From Umbelopsis isabellina (lineage: Eukaryota; Mucoromycota; Umbelopsidomycetes; Umbelopsidales; Umbelopsidaceae), in the NCBI GenBank assembly GCA_016758905.1, contig JAEPQZ010000014.1, positions 558,001 to 622,000 on the forward strand: DNA of 64,000 nucleotides, in the 5' to 3' direction. Position numbers and translations under genes: made by a program. Under the pieces are notes generated by a model. That model did no database searches, was not told the origin of the DNA, and worked only from the letters and a program-made list of their open reading frames with translations. Of this stretch, positions 45,831 to 56,738 are shown one piece after another. Within the stretch, counting starts at the first letter, position 1, and every line of letters starts with the position of its first letter.

Positions 45831-47978
45831 ATGACTTGTACTTTAGGTACAAGCAACCTGTTTGCTTACTCTGAACAGAAGCCTTCTGACAAAACATTTC
45901 ACGACTCCTCCATCGTCAATACACCTGATGCTTATTATACAAGAATATTCGAACCTGACCAATCGGAAGCTCAAGTGAATAGAAAAACACAACCTCATAA
46001 GCGACGAAGGAATCGTAAGAAGGACAAGCTGGTTTTAGCTTATGGATCTATTTTAATATCAGTGAATGTAAGTGTGAAGCTATCATATCTTACTAAACCG
46101 CCAGAGAAAGGGCAAGATGGAAATAAAAAACTATGTTTTTAATTGAACCCCTATGACTCCAAAATTAGAAATTGAATCAGCCTGTAACATTCAACTCAAA
46201 CGGGTTTAAGGAGCGTTTGGCGATCAAAGACCTTCGACAGTTCTTACTTTCTTGCTTAGCTGATGGCGTCAAACCTTCATGGATTCACCTCAAAAGTGGT
46301 CATCAAATCCGAAAATTTGTGGTAGTGCATGTACTTGGCTTTGACAGCTCCTGCTTTGACCTTCCATATGACAGTAATGATTTCATAAAAATTGATGACA
46401 TGATCAAACCATGTTCATTCATCGACTATATGCCTTTTGCAACCGAACTGTTTGGCGAGGTAATTGCGCTAAAAAGCACCAAAGAATTAAATGTGGTTGA
46501 CGAATTTTGTCAATGTCCATTGTCAAACGCAGAGCGACAGCGTCGAGCTACTGCCCGTCGAGCGAGTATGTTTGAAATCAAGACGCCTTATAGAGATTGA
46601 ATATTGCTTTCTAAATCTGTTTATTTTTCAAAAGAAACCAAGTCTGCTATGCAATTTACTCTTGAGGATTGTACTCTAACACTGGATGAGATGCTTGAGG
46701 CAGGATATCCAATTCATTCGAAACTGTTGGGCCACAGTAACCTCCCAACATCTTGGGTGCAGACTAGCCAACGACAACCCCGCATAGGTGATCTGACCGC
46801 TGAGGGTGAAAATGTCATCGCGATAGACTGTGAAATGTGCTTGACAGGCAGAGGACTTGAATTGGCAAGAGTATCCTTAATTGATTACGCCTCCAATGTT
46901 ATCTTGGATGAGATGGTGCAGCCTTCTCATCCAGTTGTGGATTATATGACACAATATAGTGGTATCCGACAAGCGAATCTCGAGGGTGTGACCACAACCC
47001 TAAGTGATATACAGAATCGCTTATTAGACATCATTGACGAAGACACCATTCTTATTGGGCATAGCTTGCAGTGTGACTTAAATACACTTAAGCTCGCTCA
47101 TCCACGTGTCATTGACACCAGTCGGTATGTATGCTAGTATATTGGGATGGTGTATGGTTATAGGTTTTCTGACTCGCTGATTTAGTTTATATCATCATCG
47201 CAACGGACCTCCACCTCTTCGACCATCATTAAAACACCTGGCGGCTCGGTACCTAGATCGAAATATTCAGAGTTACGGCTCAACCATACAAAGTGGTGCG
47301 GAATTAGGTCATGATCCTCGTGAAGATGCCTTAGCAAGCTTAGACCTCGTCAAGCTTAAACTCTCTCGGGGTCCAGAATTCGGGTTGTATATTAGTAACG
47401 CCGAGTCCATCTTCAGCCGGCTGGAGCGACGTCGTCCGCCACGATATGGGGCTATACTTTCATCCAACTTATCCTCACGACCATCCATTTACACGCAACA
47501 AGCACAACTACTTCGACAATGTGGCGATGATGAGCAGCTTTTCAACCACTTGCTAAATGAAGTCGGAAGTTACGACTTTATTTGGGCCAGCTTTGAAAAC
47601 ATAACACCCAGCAAACAAGATATCCCTCCATACATTAACCATTCAGAGTCTCCTCCAAAATCTGGGCATCAATATACCCTTTCATCAAGTAAGCACCACG
47701 GTTTAGCTACATTAGATCAGCGCCTACAGGTTTTATATAATTATCTACCTACTGGCACTGTGCTTGTGGTAGTTGGAACAGCAGATGCCAAGGAACAACA
47801 TAGGCAAGTGATAAGTAATTCCATATGTTCAAATGCGACATGTCTGACAAATACTTACTATTTATTCACACTCAAAAACAACAGTACTCCTCCTTTGACA
47901 CCAACTAGTGATTCGCCAGAGGTAGACCTCAAGCAACCGTTCAAGCGCACTAACGTTTGTTTGATGAAAGTGAAATAA
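45831..47978 (+). CDS. REX1: RNA exonuclease of the Rex1/Rnh70 (REXO) family, 638 aa
   Basis: Four exons: 45831-46067, 46169-46565, 46635-47124 and 47186-47978. The DEDDh 3'-5' exonuclease domain (about residues 290-470) shows ExoI IAIDCEMC (the two acidic residues), ExoII IGHSLQCDLNTLKL, and ExoIII GHDPREDALASLDL with the catalytic His and Asp. The N-terminus has a basic nuclear signal (KRRRNRKKDK). Yeast Rex1 trims the 3' ends of 5S rRNA, 5.8S rRNA and tRNAs in the nucleus. An upstream folded block (KDLRQFLLSCLADG, PSWIHLK) and the TLEDC.LT.DEML.AGYP linker are typical of this subfamily. The C-terminal region after the domain (about 170 residues) has no RRM that I can confirm, unlike animal REXO5. 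Confidence 0.9.
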
Positions 47979-48084
47979 AAAAGATCTAGCTTTTATTAAT
48001 GTCTAATGAAGTTGATATACAAATGATAGATTAAAGAGGAGGAGGTTGTGGTACAGTAAGCGATAATGATTGTGAGGAGAATGT

Positions 48085-49695
48085 TCAACACACTCCTTCA
48101 GGATCATGTAGCGTTAATATGTTTTTGGAATCTTTCATGTGGTATGTTTGGTATTGCGCTTTCCCTTGAAAGCTTTCTACAACTCCTTCTGAGAGCTCAG
48201 ACTCCTTTTTGAGCACATTCAATGCCCATCCAGTCACCATCAAGCCCGGAGGACGACTACCTCCTGCGCTATCCAAGACTTGGCATATGGATTTTAGAGA
48301 ACCATAAACCACTCGTTGATCACTGCAGCTAGCTCGTTCTAATATCGCGCATGGCAATTCCGAGGGGTAGCCCTGATCTCGGATAAGATCTTCTGTAAGA
48401 TCTTTAAGACGATGAACAGCCATTAAAAACACATCGGTCCGCTTGGAATCGTACGTTGGCAATGGGGCAGACGAGTTGCGGGCACCAGTTCCTGTTGTAA
48501 CCAGAAATTGTGAAGCAACTCCACGATGTGTCAAGGGTATACCACAAAGCAATGGGGCAGCTGTAGATGACGAAATGCCCGGGATGACCTTGCACTCATG
48601 ATTATGCTTGCGGAAAAAAAGGACTTCTTCACCACCACGACCAAAGAGATAGGGGTCACCTTGCTTCAAACGTACAACATTCTTGCCTTGTGACAGGGCT
48701 TTCAATGCTTCTTGGTTGAACTCCTCTTGTGCCGTATCAGCGTTACCGGGAAACTTTCTTGCAATCTTCAATTCACATTTAACCAACGCAATAACTTCGG
48801 CTGGCACAATTTTATCAGCGAGCACCAGATCAGCCTCTTTTATAGCATTCACAGCTGCCACGGTTAACAGAGACGGGTCTCCAGGACCAGAACCTACTAG
48901 AGTCAAAGTACCACTTGACGTCCTTGGTAGCGACGGCGCCTGCATGATATCACTATCTCCATTCACGGTGGGCATAAGGGAAGGCAAACCGCGGTTGTTT
49001 CCTTCCAAGCTTTCGTAACCTTCATCATTATTGTATAATTCAAGTAATCCTTCCATCTCTTGTTCACTCAAACAGGCTAGTCGATCCAAACTCCAATATT
49101 CGCAAATCTGAGCAAGCCAGTGCATACGTCGAGCGCTTGCAGCATCACTCGGATCCGAACTCCTGATACGTTTTCTAAGCGTGCCCACTCGGTCTACTGC
49201 CGTGCCTATATTTGGCGGCAACGAGGATGCAATTTGCCGGCGAATGCGGCTGGATAATTTTGAAGCCTTACCATTAGTTGAAACAGCGACTTGCAGGGAT
49301 TGATCCCTATGAGTTGAAGTCATGAAAAAGTCGCAAAGCTCACTAATGTCAGCGACGTTGACAGCCACCTTGGCTGCCTTACATGCCGACACAATGACTC
49401 TTGCCCTGTCAAGATCCCGAATACAAACAAAAGCCAGGTCAGCATTCTCGACATGACTTGGTTCGAATTCAGAAGCTATCCAAGTGACTTGGCCCTGTTC
49501 AATTCGAACCAATAACTCTTGGCACATGGTAGATTTGTCACCAACTAATTCGACATTGGCATCGGCTTCCAACGCTGAGAACACTCGACTGGCAGCAACT
49601 GTGTTGTTTCCCACCACCAAAATCTTCTGCTGTTGACACTGCCAGGCAATCATCAAAGAGCCACCCTTTTGAGGCTGGCGAATTGCAGATGTCAT
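48085..49695 (-). CDS. MET1: Met1-type uroporphyrinogen III methyltransferase with N-terminal Met8-like domain, 536 aa
   Basis: Makes precorrin-2 for siroheme, the cofactor of sulfite and nitrite reductase. It is a single exon. Residues 1-200 resemble precorrin-2 dehydrogenase/ferrochelatase (CysG N-terminus, Met8): ILVVGNNTVAASRVFSALEA, LAFVCIRDLDRARVIV, VNVADISELCDFF. The nucleotide loop reads GNN where active enzymes have GGG, so this part may be inactive, as suggested for yeast Met1, which leaves dehydrogenation to Met8. Residues about 265-500 are the methyltransferase: LTLVGSGPGDPSLLTVAA, VRLKQGDPYLFGRGGEE, VIPGISSSTAAPLLCGIPLT and FLMAVHRL in the position of the usual FLM(G/A). The domain order equals bacterial CysG. 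It is convergent with the exonuclease gene. Confidence 0.94.
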   Translation of the reverse strand: MTSAIRQPQKGGSLMIAWQCQQQKILVVGNNTVAASRVFSALEADANVELVGDKSTMCQELLVRIEQGQVTWIASEFEPSHVENADLAFVCIRDLDRARVIVSACKAAKVAVNVADISELCDFFMTSTHRDQSLQVAVSTNGKASKLSSRIRRQIASSLPPNIGTAVDRVGTLRKRIRSSDPSDAASARRMHWLAQICEYWSLDRLACLSEQEMEGLLELYNNDEGYESLEGNNRGLPSLMPTVNGDSDIMQAPSLPRTSSGTLTLVGSGPGDPSLLTVAAVNAIKEADLVLADKIVPAEVIALVKCELKIARKFPGNADTAQEEFNQEALKALSQGKNVVRLKQGDPYLFGRGGEEVLFFRKHNHECKVIPGISSSTAAPLLCGIPLTHRGVASQFLVTTGTGARNSSAPLPTYDSKRTDVFLMAVHRLKDLTEDLIRDQGYPSELPCAILERASCSDQRVVYGSLKSICQVLDSAGGSRPPGLMVTGWALNVLKKESELSEGVVESFQGKAQYQTYHMKDSKNILTLHDPEGVC

Positions 49696-50121
49696 TATTG
49701 TGTATAAAGACTGGGGAAAAGCAGTAGATGAAAAATAAAGATGATGGATGATTTATAAACATCACTTGTGTGATTGATTGTTGTATATCGCGCAATACGG
49801 TGATCAGCAGTCTAATTGGCTGCCAGCATTTAAAGGACCGATGAAGGTAAAAAATTAGGCATATCGGACTTTTCTCGAAGTGATGAAACATCACTAAAAA
49901 TCAATTACTGTGCGCTTACGATAGGGAACATACTTATTGATTTCAAAGTATGGCCATTCATACACAAGATTTTGCTTCAAAAAGCACCACCACATCAACA
50001 GATACATATGCACAGAATGTTAAAGTTGAAAAGAGTCTTTTTTTGGGGGGGGGGGGGGCTTTGCTCCCCAAGTAATGTATTTACAAACAAAAAATCATAG
50101 TGTTGAAAGCACTATCGTATG
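49696..50121. other. Intergenic region with a 14-base G run
   Basis: Upstream region of Met1 and 3' flank of the next minus-strand gene. It contains T-tract plus 14 consecutive G at 50045-50058. No gene is seen. Confidence 0.6.
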
Positions 50122-50409
50122 TTATTTCTTCTCTGGAAACTCGCCTTCCATGACATTTTTATCAGAGATATCTAAAGACTTTCCGGTGCGTTCCTCGTGG
50201 ACATCAGAGGCTCTTTGAGCATCATCTTTAGCGGTTTCCAGTTCAGTATGGTAACGAGCATTGTCAATGAGTTCTTGCTCTTGAGACTAAACACGTAACA
50301 CGAAGAAAATATGGATGTCAATACGGGATATGCTGACATCCCATCAAGTAATCGTCAAAATTACCTTTTTCTCGGAATCGGTTTGCTTGGATTGGTATAC
50401 GGAAGACAT
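50122..50409 (-). CDS. Small hydrophilic protein, 69 aa
   Basis: Two exons (50409-50365, 50286-50122) joined by GTAATT..TTAG. The protein is fully hydrophilic: MSSVYQSKQTDSEKK, then QELIDNARYHTELETAKDD and AQRASDVHEERTGKSLDI, ending MEGEFPEKK. It is probably one amphipathic helix followed by a short acidic tail. There is no signal peptide, no membrane segment and no Cys. I do not recognise the family. It is supported as a gene by the ATG, by the clean intron that keeps frame, and by its position with a 3' flank and promoter of its own. A role as a small regulator or assembly factor would be a guess. Confidence 0.65.
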
Positions 50410-50559
50410 GATAAAAAATTGATAAAGAATGCCTTAAATTCTAAAGGTACTTTTATAGTGCAATCTATACTTTCGTCATAGCACCGTAATTCCAAGGGTA
50501 TAATTACATTGTTTTATTCGGGATCACATCATCACTATGTAGCAGCGGGAACCGACGCG

Positions 50560-51861
50560 CTATTCATCCAGCTCATCCAACTCATCCATGTCTTCCGCGT
50601 TGGATTTCCTTGTGTGGGTGGAGGTTGCTTCACCTTCGCTAGCATCATGATCGGAGTCAACGGCTTCTTCTTCTTCTGAGCCATGGTCATTTTCGTTCTC
50701 ATTATCGCTCGCCTGCGAGTCGTATTCTAAAGCATCGTCATCACTATCGCTTGGCTGAAAGTTGTTATCGTTCTCATCGTCATCATCGTCTACAGGTTTC
50801 TTCACTTGAGTCTGTCCAGCTTTTGCCCCATTTTCTTCGCCTTCCTCGTCCTCTTCATAACCAAGTTCATCAGGTTGAAGCTTTGGTAGAGGGGCTTTTC
50901 GCTGTTCACTCATACTATTGTCATTAATTCTATGCTTCTTGATGTACGCGTCAATGACGCCATATTCCGTTTGATCAAGCATCGAAAATTCATACGATGG
51001 TCCTTCCTCGGACTCTTCATCGCCCTCGCTGCCTCTCCTCACATCTTGAGCAATACCCAAAGGATATTTTCCGTTGCTCATAGTAAGAGTAAGGTTGAAT
51101 GTTCGCTGTGTTACATCATGAATGCTACTGGTGTATAAATCTGATAACCTGAAAAACAGGGTAGGCTTTTTGAAACCATAAAATATGCCACCAGGCAAGA
51201 AGAACAGATAACCTTCGCTTGTCTTGCGATACGCCTTCACTCCAAAATTTTCCTGTCGTTGGCCAGTAGGAGTTTTTTTGATGGAAACAAAAACTGAAAG
51301 GTCTGGTCTTACAATTTGAGGGACCTTGACTTCAGTTAAGAAGAAATCACAAGCCTCATCAACAGTAATAGATCTGCTGGAGTCGCCTGTTTTGAGATTG
51401 GCCGTTCCATTGTTAGGTAAAGTGAACACTATGGCGTTCTTTTCGGGACTTTTGTAAAAAAGAATAAATGTGTATACGGGCTTAGCTTTCTCTGGTGTTG
51501 GCACACACACCAAAGTGTCTAAATCGTTGATAGAAATGACTTGTTCAAACTGAGACTTGTAGTTTTGTATGATGATATATCGCTCGCCAATGAGAAGCTC
51601 CATCTTTTTTCGCTCTGGAGAAGTGAACGATAGTTCTTCAATTCTATGTTTTGGGTTGGATCGTACATCAGCTGCATCCTTATTGTCGTCAAGTGATCGC
51701 TTGGCTGATTTGGCGCCGGTTGCATCGCTATCGGCGCGTTTGAGAAAATAGTTAATCAGCCTCTCTATGCTGGCTTCACTCTCTGGAACCTTGACTATAA
51801 GATTTTCCAGTTCAGATCTCAACGCTGAATCATCGACGTGTCGCAGTTGACCAGCTGTCAT
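50560..51861 (-). CDS. RTT106: Histone chaperone Rtt106-like, 433 aa
   Basis: A single exon. Rtt106 carries H3-H4 acetylated on H3K56 to nucleosome assembly and silencing. The N-terminal helix block (LIVKVPESEASIERLINYF) is followed by two PH-like folds, about residues 80-190 and 200-320. Recognisable parts are YTFILFYKSPEKNAIVFTL, YLFFLPGGIFYGFKKPTLFF and TQRTFNLTLTM. The order and the long acidic C-terminal tail (about 130 residues of Asp/Glu/Ser, ending DEDMDELDELDE-like) fit Rtt106. The FACT subunit Pob3 shares the double PH fold but has a different N-terminal dimerisation domain and is longer. The length (433) is near yeast Rtt106 (455). It is nuclear by inference. Confidence 0.85.
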   Translation of the reverse strand: MTAGQLRHVDDSALRSELENLIVKVPESEASIERLINYFLKRADSDATGAKSAKRSLDDNKDAADVRSNPKHRIEELSFTSPERKKMELLIGERYIIIQNYKSQFEQVISINDLDTLVCVPTPEKAKPVYTFILFYKSPEKNAIVFTLPNNGTANLKTGDSSRSITVDEACDFFLTEVKVPQIVRPDLSVFVSIKKTPTGQRQENFGVKAYRKTSEGYLFFLPGGIFYGFKKPTLFFRLSDLYTSSIHDVTQRTFNLTLTMSNGKYPLGIAQDVRRGSEGDEESEEGPSYEFSMLDQTEYGVIDAYIKKHRINDNSMSEQRKAPLPKLQPDELGYEEDEEGEENGAKAGQTQVKKPVDDDDDENDNNFQPSDSDDDALEYDSQASDNENENDHGSEEEEAVDSDHDASEGEATSTHTRKSNAEDMDELDELDE

Positions 51862-52425
51862 TGTCGGTGTACTGCTAAGTATTCAAGCTCCTGGCGAAGT
51901 TCTGCATTTGAAGACCTTGATTGTGACACGCAAAAAAAAAAAAAATTCCAGTTCAGCGGTAAAGCAGAGAAAAGGCAGTGGATTCATGCCTGAATTATAG
52001 CTTTTTATCACCACCAAAACGGCATTATCGCTTAAAACTGAGTCATCATTAAATCAGACTAAGAGGAAGGAGCTGCTATATATTTCACTACAGATATGTC
52101 TTGTTTTCTTAATCGATAAACCTATTCAGCCCTGAAAGCTTTTACAATTTGGTCTGGTTTTGACTGCCTACGAAAGCGGTAGAGCCGTTTCTTACACGTG
52201 ACCAAAGAAATTTTTGTTATTGCAGAAAAAAATAACCAGCTGCGCCAGACATATCTTTTTGAACTCTAACAAAGTAGACAGGTGTGTGCACTCGGCAATG
52301 AACCGAAGAAGTCTCGTTGATCGCTATATAAAAACTCTGTTATACTAACCTTGCTGCTCGCTAAAAATTTTCACCTATTGTCTTGCAACTCACTCTCAAT
52401 CGTACGCTTGGACAATCAATCAGCT
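51862..52425. other. Divergent promoter of Rtt106-like and eIF3c genes
   Basis: Contains an A-run at 51932-51944 and the TATA box of eIF3c at 52325-52334. No gene is seen. The start of eIF3c is placed at 52426 rather than at the upstream in-frame codons, because MASRFFRSASDSESES matches other fungal eIF3c N-termini. Confidence 0.55.
52325..52334 (+). promoter_or_regulatory. TATA box of the eIF3c gene
   Basis: TATATAAAAA lies 92 bases upstream of the eIF3c ATG, a usual place for a fungal core promoter. Confidence 0.55.
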
Positions 52426-55222
52426 ATGGCTTCTCGCTTCTTCCGTTCAGCATCTGATAGCGAATCAGAATCAGAGTCATCCGACAATGAGTCTTTCATC
52501 TCTGATGAGGAGTTGTCCTCTGACGAGGAAGAAATGGAGTCCGATGACGATCTGAAAAAAGACGATCAGCCCAAGAAGAATCGCTTCTTGAAGGGCGGCA
52601 GTGATTCAGAAGACTCTGATGAAGAAGGTGGACGACGACAAATTAAGTCCCAAAAAGACAAACGATATGAAGAGATGGAAGCTTGCGTCAAGTCCATCGA
52701 GAATGGAGAAAGAATCAACGACTGGACCTTGATTTCCAATGGTAAATATACGTCGTAAAGGCACAGACAATTTTTTTTCCAGTAACACGCCTATTAATCG
52801 TTGCAAATTTTTCCAGAATTCGAGAAGCTTAACAAGCTTATGACCAAGGCCCAAGCTGGTATTAACGGCATTGTTACTCCCAAGTTCTATATCAAGTGCC
52901 TTGTGGAGCTCGAAGACTTCCTTCAAGAAGCTGCTCAGAAGGAAAAGGCTGCTAAGAAGAAGATGAATGCCAACAACGCTAAGGCTATGAATGCCATGAA
53001 GCAAAAGTTGAAGAAGAACAACAAGACCCATGAGGACAAGATAGCTCAGTATCGTCAAGATCCTGATTCTATTGAAGATCCCGTTGTTCCTGTTGTTACA
53101 AAGGCTGCCAAGAAGAAGAATGCTTTCTTGGCCGACTCTGACTCTGAGGATGATTCAGCCGCTGCATCAAGCTCAGCCGCTCAAGAGGTCGACGATGGCT
53201 TCACCACTGTTGGTAAAGGTGGCAAGGCTGTTGTGGAGATTACTCCGGAAAACTTGCTTCAAAAGCTGAGAGAGGTTCTTGAAGCTAGAGGCAAGAAGAG
53301 CACTGATCGTAACGAACAAATCACCATCTTGCAACGCTTGCTCAAGGATGCCAGCTCTCCTTATCAAAAGATCAAGGTTCTTCTTACCTTGATCTCGTCC
53401 AGATTTGATGCTAACGTTAGCATGAGTGGTTATATGCAAGTTGAACTTTGGCGATCAGTTGAGAAGGAGATCAACCAACTTTTGGAGATTTTCGAAACCA
53501 ACAAGCAATTCTATGTTCATGAGAACGCTGATGATTTCGATGATGAAGACAAGGATGTCGTTCCTGAAGCTGGACAGACTATTGCCATCCGTGGCTCTTT
53601 GATCAGTTATGTCGAGCGTCTTGATGACGAGTTCACCAAATCTTTGCAAAGCATTGATCCTCACACAACTGATTATATTGACCGCATGCGTGATGAAGCT
53701 ACTCTTTATGCCATTTTAGTCCGATCTCAAGCTTACTTTGAGAGCTACAAGTTGAACGGAAGTGTTGGTCGTGTCATTATGAGACGATTGGAACATGTTT
53801 ATTTCAAGCCTGAACAAGTCATTTCGCAACTTGAACTTTCCACCAAGAACATGCTTCCTTCCAATATCAACTCCAGCATCATCACTGCTGAAGATCCTGC
53901 TGAACTCGTTCACCAGCTTTGCACTTTCTTGTATCAACAAGATGTGTCTGTTCTCCGCACTAGAGCCATGTTGTGCCATATTTACCACCATGCCCTCCAC
54001 CAACGCTTCCATGTCGCTCGCGACATGTTGCTCATGTCTCACTTGCAAGAGACCATCCATCAAGCCGATGTCCCTACACAAATTTTGTATAACCGTGTGA
54101 TGGTGCAACTTGGTTTGTGTGCATTCCGCGACGGTTTGATCAAGGAGTCTCACTCCTGTTTGCAAGAAATCCAAGGTTCCGGTCGACCAAAGGAATTGCT
54201 TGCCCAGGGTGTTCAAATGCAAAGATATGGTCAACCAGTTGCTGCTGAACAAGAGCAACTTGAAAGACAACGTCAACTTCCTTTCCATATGCACATCAAC
54301 TTGGAACTCTTGGAATGTGTCTACCATACTTGCTCCATGCTTTTGGAAATTCCCGCACAAGCTCAAGCTGGCCCTAATAATAAGAAGGTCATCTCCAAGA
54401 CCTTCCGTAGACTCTTAGACTACAATGAGCGACAAGCTTTCCTTGGCCCACCTGAGAACATCCGTGATCACATCATGGGTGCTGCAAAGGCTCTTGCCTC
54501 GGGTGAATGGGAAAAGTCTCGAGATTTGATCATGGCTATCAAGATTTGGGACCTCATGCCAAACACACAAGATATCAAGGATATGCTTGCAAGGTGAGTT
54601 TGCTAATGAAATGCGAGATTGATATTTATCATTTGCTGGTTACTGACTTGTATCTTTTTGTTTTTTAGAAAAATCCAAGAAGAAGGACTGCGCACATATT
54701 TGTTCACTTATGCTTCTTACTATTCCACCATTGGCCTTGCCCAACTTTCACAAATGTTTGATCTTTCTGTTGTCAATGTTTCTTCCATTGTAGCTAAGAT
54801 GATCTGGCAAGAGGAGCTTTCTGCTTCTCTTGACCAAGTCACTCAATGCGTTGTTTTGCACCAAGTTGAGCAATCTCGTGTCCAACAATTGGCTCTTCAA
54901 TTCGCTGATAAGGCCGTTAACCTTGTGGAGCAGAATGAGCGACTATTGGAACAAAAGAACACTGAACAGAGACCTGAGCAACAACAACAGCAAAAAGATA
55001 GAAGAGGTAACAAGGGTAAGTGAAGCGAGATCAACTGTTCATAGCTGTATAACTTTCGCATGACTAATTGTCGGATGTACAGGACAACAAGGTAACCAAC
55101 AGAACCGTAACGCCGTCAGCGGTCAACGTACGTTCCAGCAACGAACAGGTGGTCGCAACAACTTCAACAATGTTTTCGGAAATGCTGTCCGAGGAGGCAG
55201 GACGCAGAGTGCTAGACGCTAA
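52426..55222 (+). CDS. NIP1: Translation initiation factor eIF3 subunit c (Nip1), 859 aa
   Basis: A core scaffold subunit of eIF3 that binds eIF1 and eIF5 and recruits Met-tRNA to the 40S ribosome. Four exons: 52426-52741, 52817-54593, 54669-55015 and 55083-55222. The N-terminus MASRFFRSASDSESES with a long acidic Ser/Asp/Glu stretch is diagnostic. After it come EACVKSIENGERINDWTLIS, KLNKLMTKAQ and PKFYIKCLVELEDFL. The middle is helical (RAMLCHIYHHALHQRFHVAR, ILYNRVMVQLGLCAFRDGLI). The PCI domain is at about residues 640-810 (EEGLRTYLFTYASYYSTIGL, LAQLSQMFDLSVVNVSSIVAKMI). The C-terminus is Gln/Gly/Arg/Asn-rich (RRGNKGQQGNQQ.., GGRNNFNN), an RNA-binding-like tail. The length matches yeast Nip1 (812) closely. 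Codon use appears strongly biased to C-ending and AAG codons, as expected for a highly expressed gene. Confidence 0.97.
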
Positions 55223-55470
55223 AAATCCTGTACATTTTTGTTTTCTTTTCTCACATCTTTTTTCACACTCCCCATACACAACTGTGATAATATAAAAAAG
55301 CATACATTCTGCAATATTAAGATATAGAGTCTGAATCATATTGTGATATTGAAATCGTGGAGTATAAGTGTGTGATACTATGGCAGAGTAGCATTGGTTG
55401 TGGATATCTGAATAATGTAAGGGGGCATGGAATACGGGCTAAGCGTATAAAGGTTTGTTCTTATAACATA

Positions 55471-56738
55471 TCACTGGCAGGCTGCGCAACCATCAAGTTT
55501 GGTTCCGCCTTCAGCAAGACCCCCCAATGTACGATGACGGCCAAAGAAGAAGGCGCCAATAGCTAAACCAGTGACAACAGCGAAGAATAAACCGACATTG
55601 AAAGTCATGGTGACAAGCATAAGAGCATAGGAGATAGTAGATTCTACAAACGTGAAAAGCATTCGAGAGACATCAACAAAAAGTTTTCTCCCAGAGAAAT
55701 AACCTTTATATCGAGAAAAGAGCATTAGTATGATGGTGGTTTAAAAATCAAGTAGCAGTAGGAACAAAATCTTACCATGTGAGCCAAATAGCTTGAATTT
55801 TCCTTTGCTTTCTTGAGCAGCCTTGAGTAGCCAGTAACCTTCGCAGTTGCTTCGAACTACCGACAAGCCCTGATAAAAGATGGCGATGAAAAAGATGGCG
55901 AACCATGCACCGGCATATTGAGCCTCACTTTGCGGAACCCAGTTCTTAAAGAGGATGTATTCGCGTATGCCTTGGTGGAAGTACATGATCATACTGGGTG
56001 GCAGCTCTGAGCCATTACTGGACGCGCACAATGGGAAGGATGGAGTATTGACGCAGATCATTTTGTACGTACCGCACTGCTCCATATCTGGCATACTACC
56101 GCAGAGTTTGGCATAGGTAGCTAAGATATCGCATTGTGGATAACCTCCCCCAAGAGGAGCAATACAGGCGTCGCAATCAGCCATGGACATAGATGCACAG
56201 ATGTCTTGTACCAGTTGATATGCTTGTTTCGTTGTTGGCAATTGCGGCAACATCGTACGAGTCTTGCATTCAGCAACAACCGAGACATTGCTACAAAGTC
56301 TGTTATAGTTTGCACAGCCTGACATCATCTAAAATCATATTTTTCAGTATCATCATTGGCAATGATGTGAGCGACGAACGATTGCTTGCTTGCTTACAGG
56401 CATGTCTTCGACACAAATGTCTGCTAGTAACGAGACACCATTGCACCATGGCTGAGAAGCGACATCGCTATTGTTTGAACAGATACCGCGAACTGTACAG
56501 CCCTAAATGATGATGTGATTAGCACCAAGGACATATATAAAATCAAAGATATCGAATCATTTGAAATCAGACTTACCGGCATATATGGCATTTGGGAACA
56601 AAGGCTGTCCAAGCCAGTTGCAATGACGCTGGTGTTCATCAGGTAATTAGTACATGATACTTGAGTTGGGTCATCGAAACAATCGGCTGTAGCCAGACCG
56701 ATAAAAGTAATAAGAGACAGCAGCGAAGACAATTTCAT
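55471..56738 (-). CDS. Ctr-family copper transporter with Cys-rich ectodomain, 350 aa
   Basis: Four exons: 56738-56577, 56502-56398, 56328-55776 and 55703-55471. A signal peptide (MKLSSLLSLITFIGLATA) precedes about 190 extracellular residues with more than 15 Cys. The Cys are in paired repeats such as SCTNYL, SLCSQMP and CDACIAPLGGGYPQC, and Met-rich spots (MSMADC, SMIMYFHQG) come before TM1. The three-helix Ctr core follows: AWFAIFFIAIFYQGLSVV (TM1), a cytosolic loop, SYALMLVTMTFNVGLFFAV (TM2, with the MxxxM copper motif) and GLAIGAFFFG (TM3, with GxxxG packing). The end is GCAACQ, a cytosolic Cys pair of the kind that hands copper to chaperones. It imports Cu(I) at the plasma membrane, or exports it from the vacuole. 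The next gene upstream on the same strand is a secreted LPMO-like copper-binding candidate. Confidence 0.88.

Noticed and set aside
50560-51861. Identity as FACT subunit Pob3
   Set aside because: It shares the double PH fold but lacks the Pob3 N-terminal domain, is too short, and has the Rtt106 acidic-tail layout.
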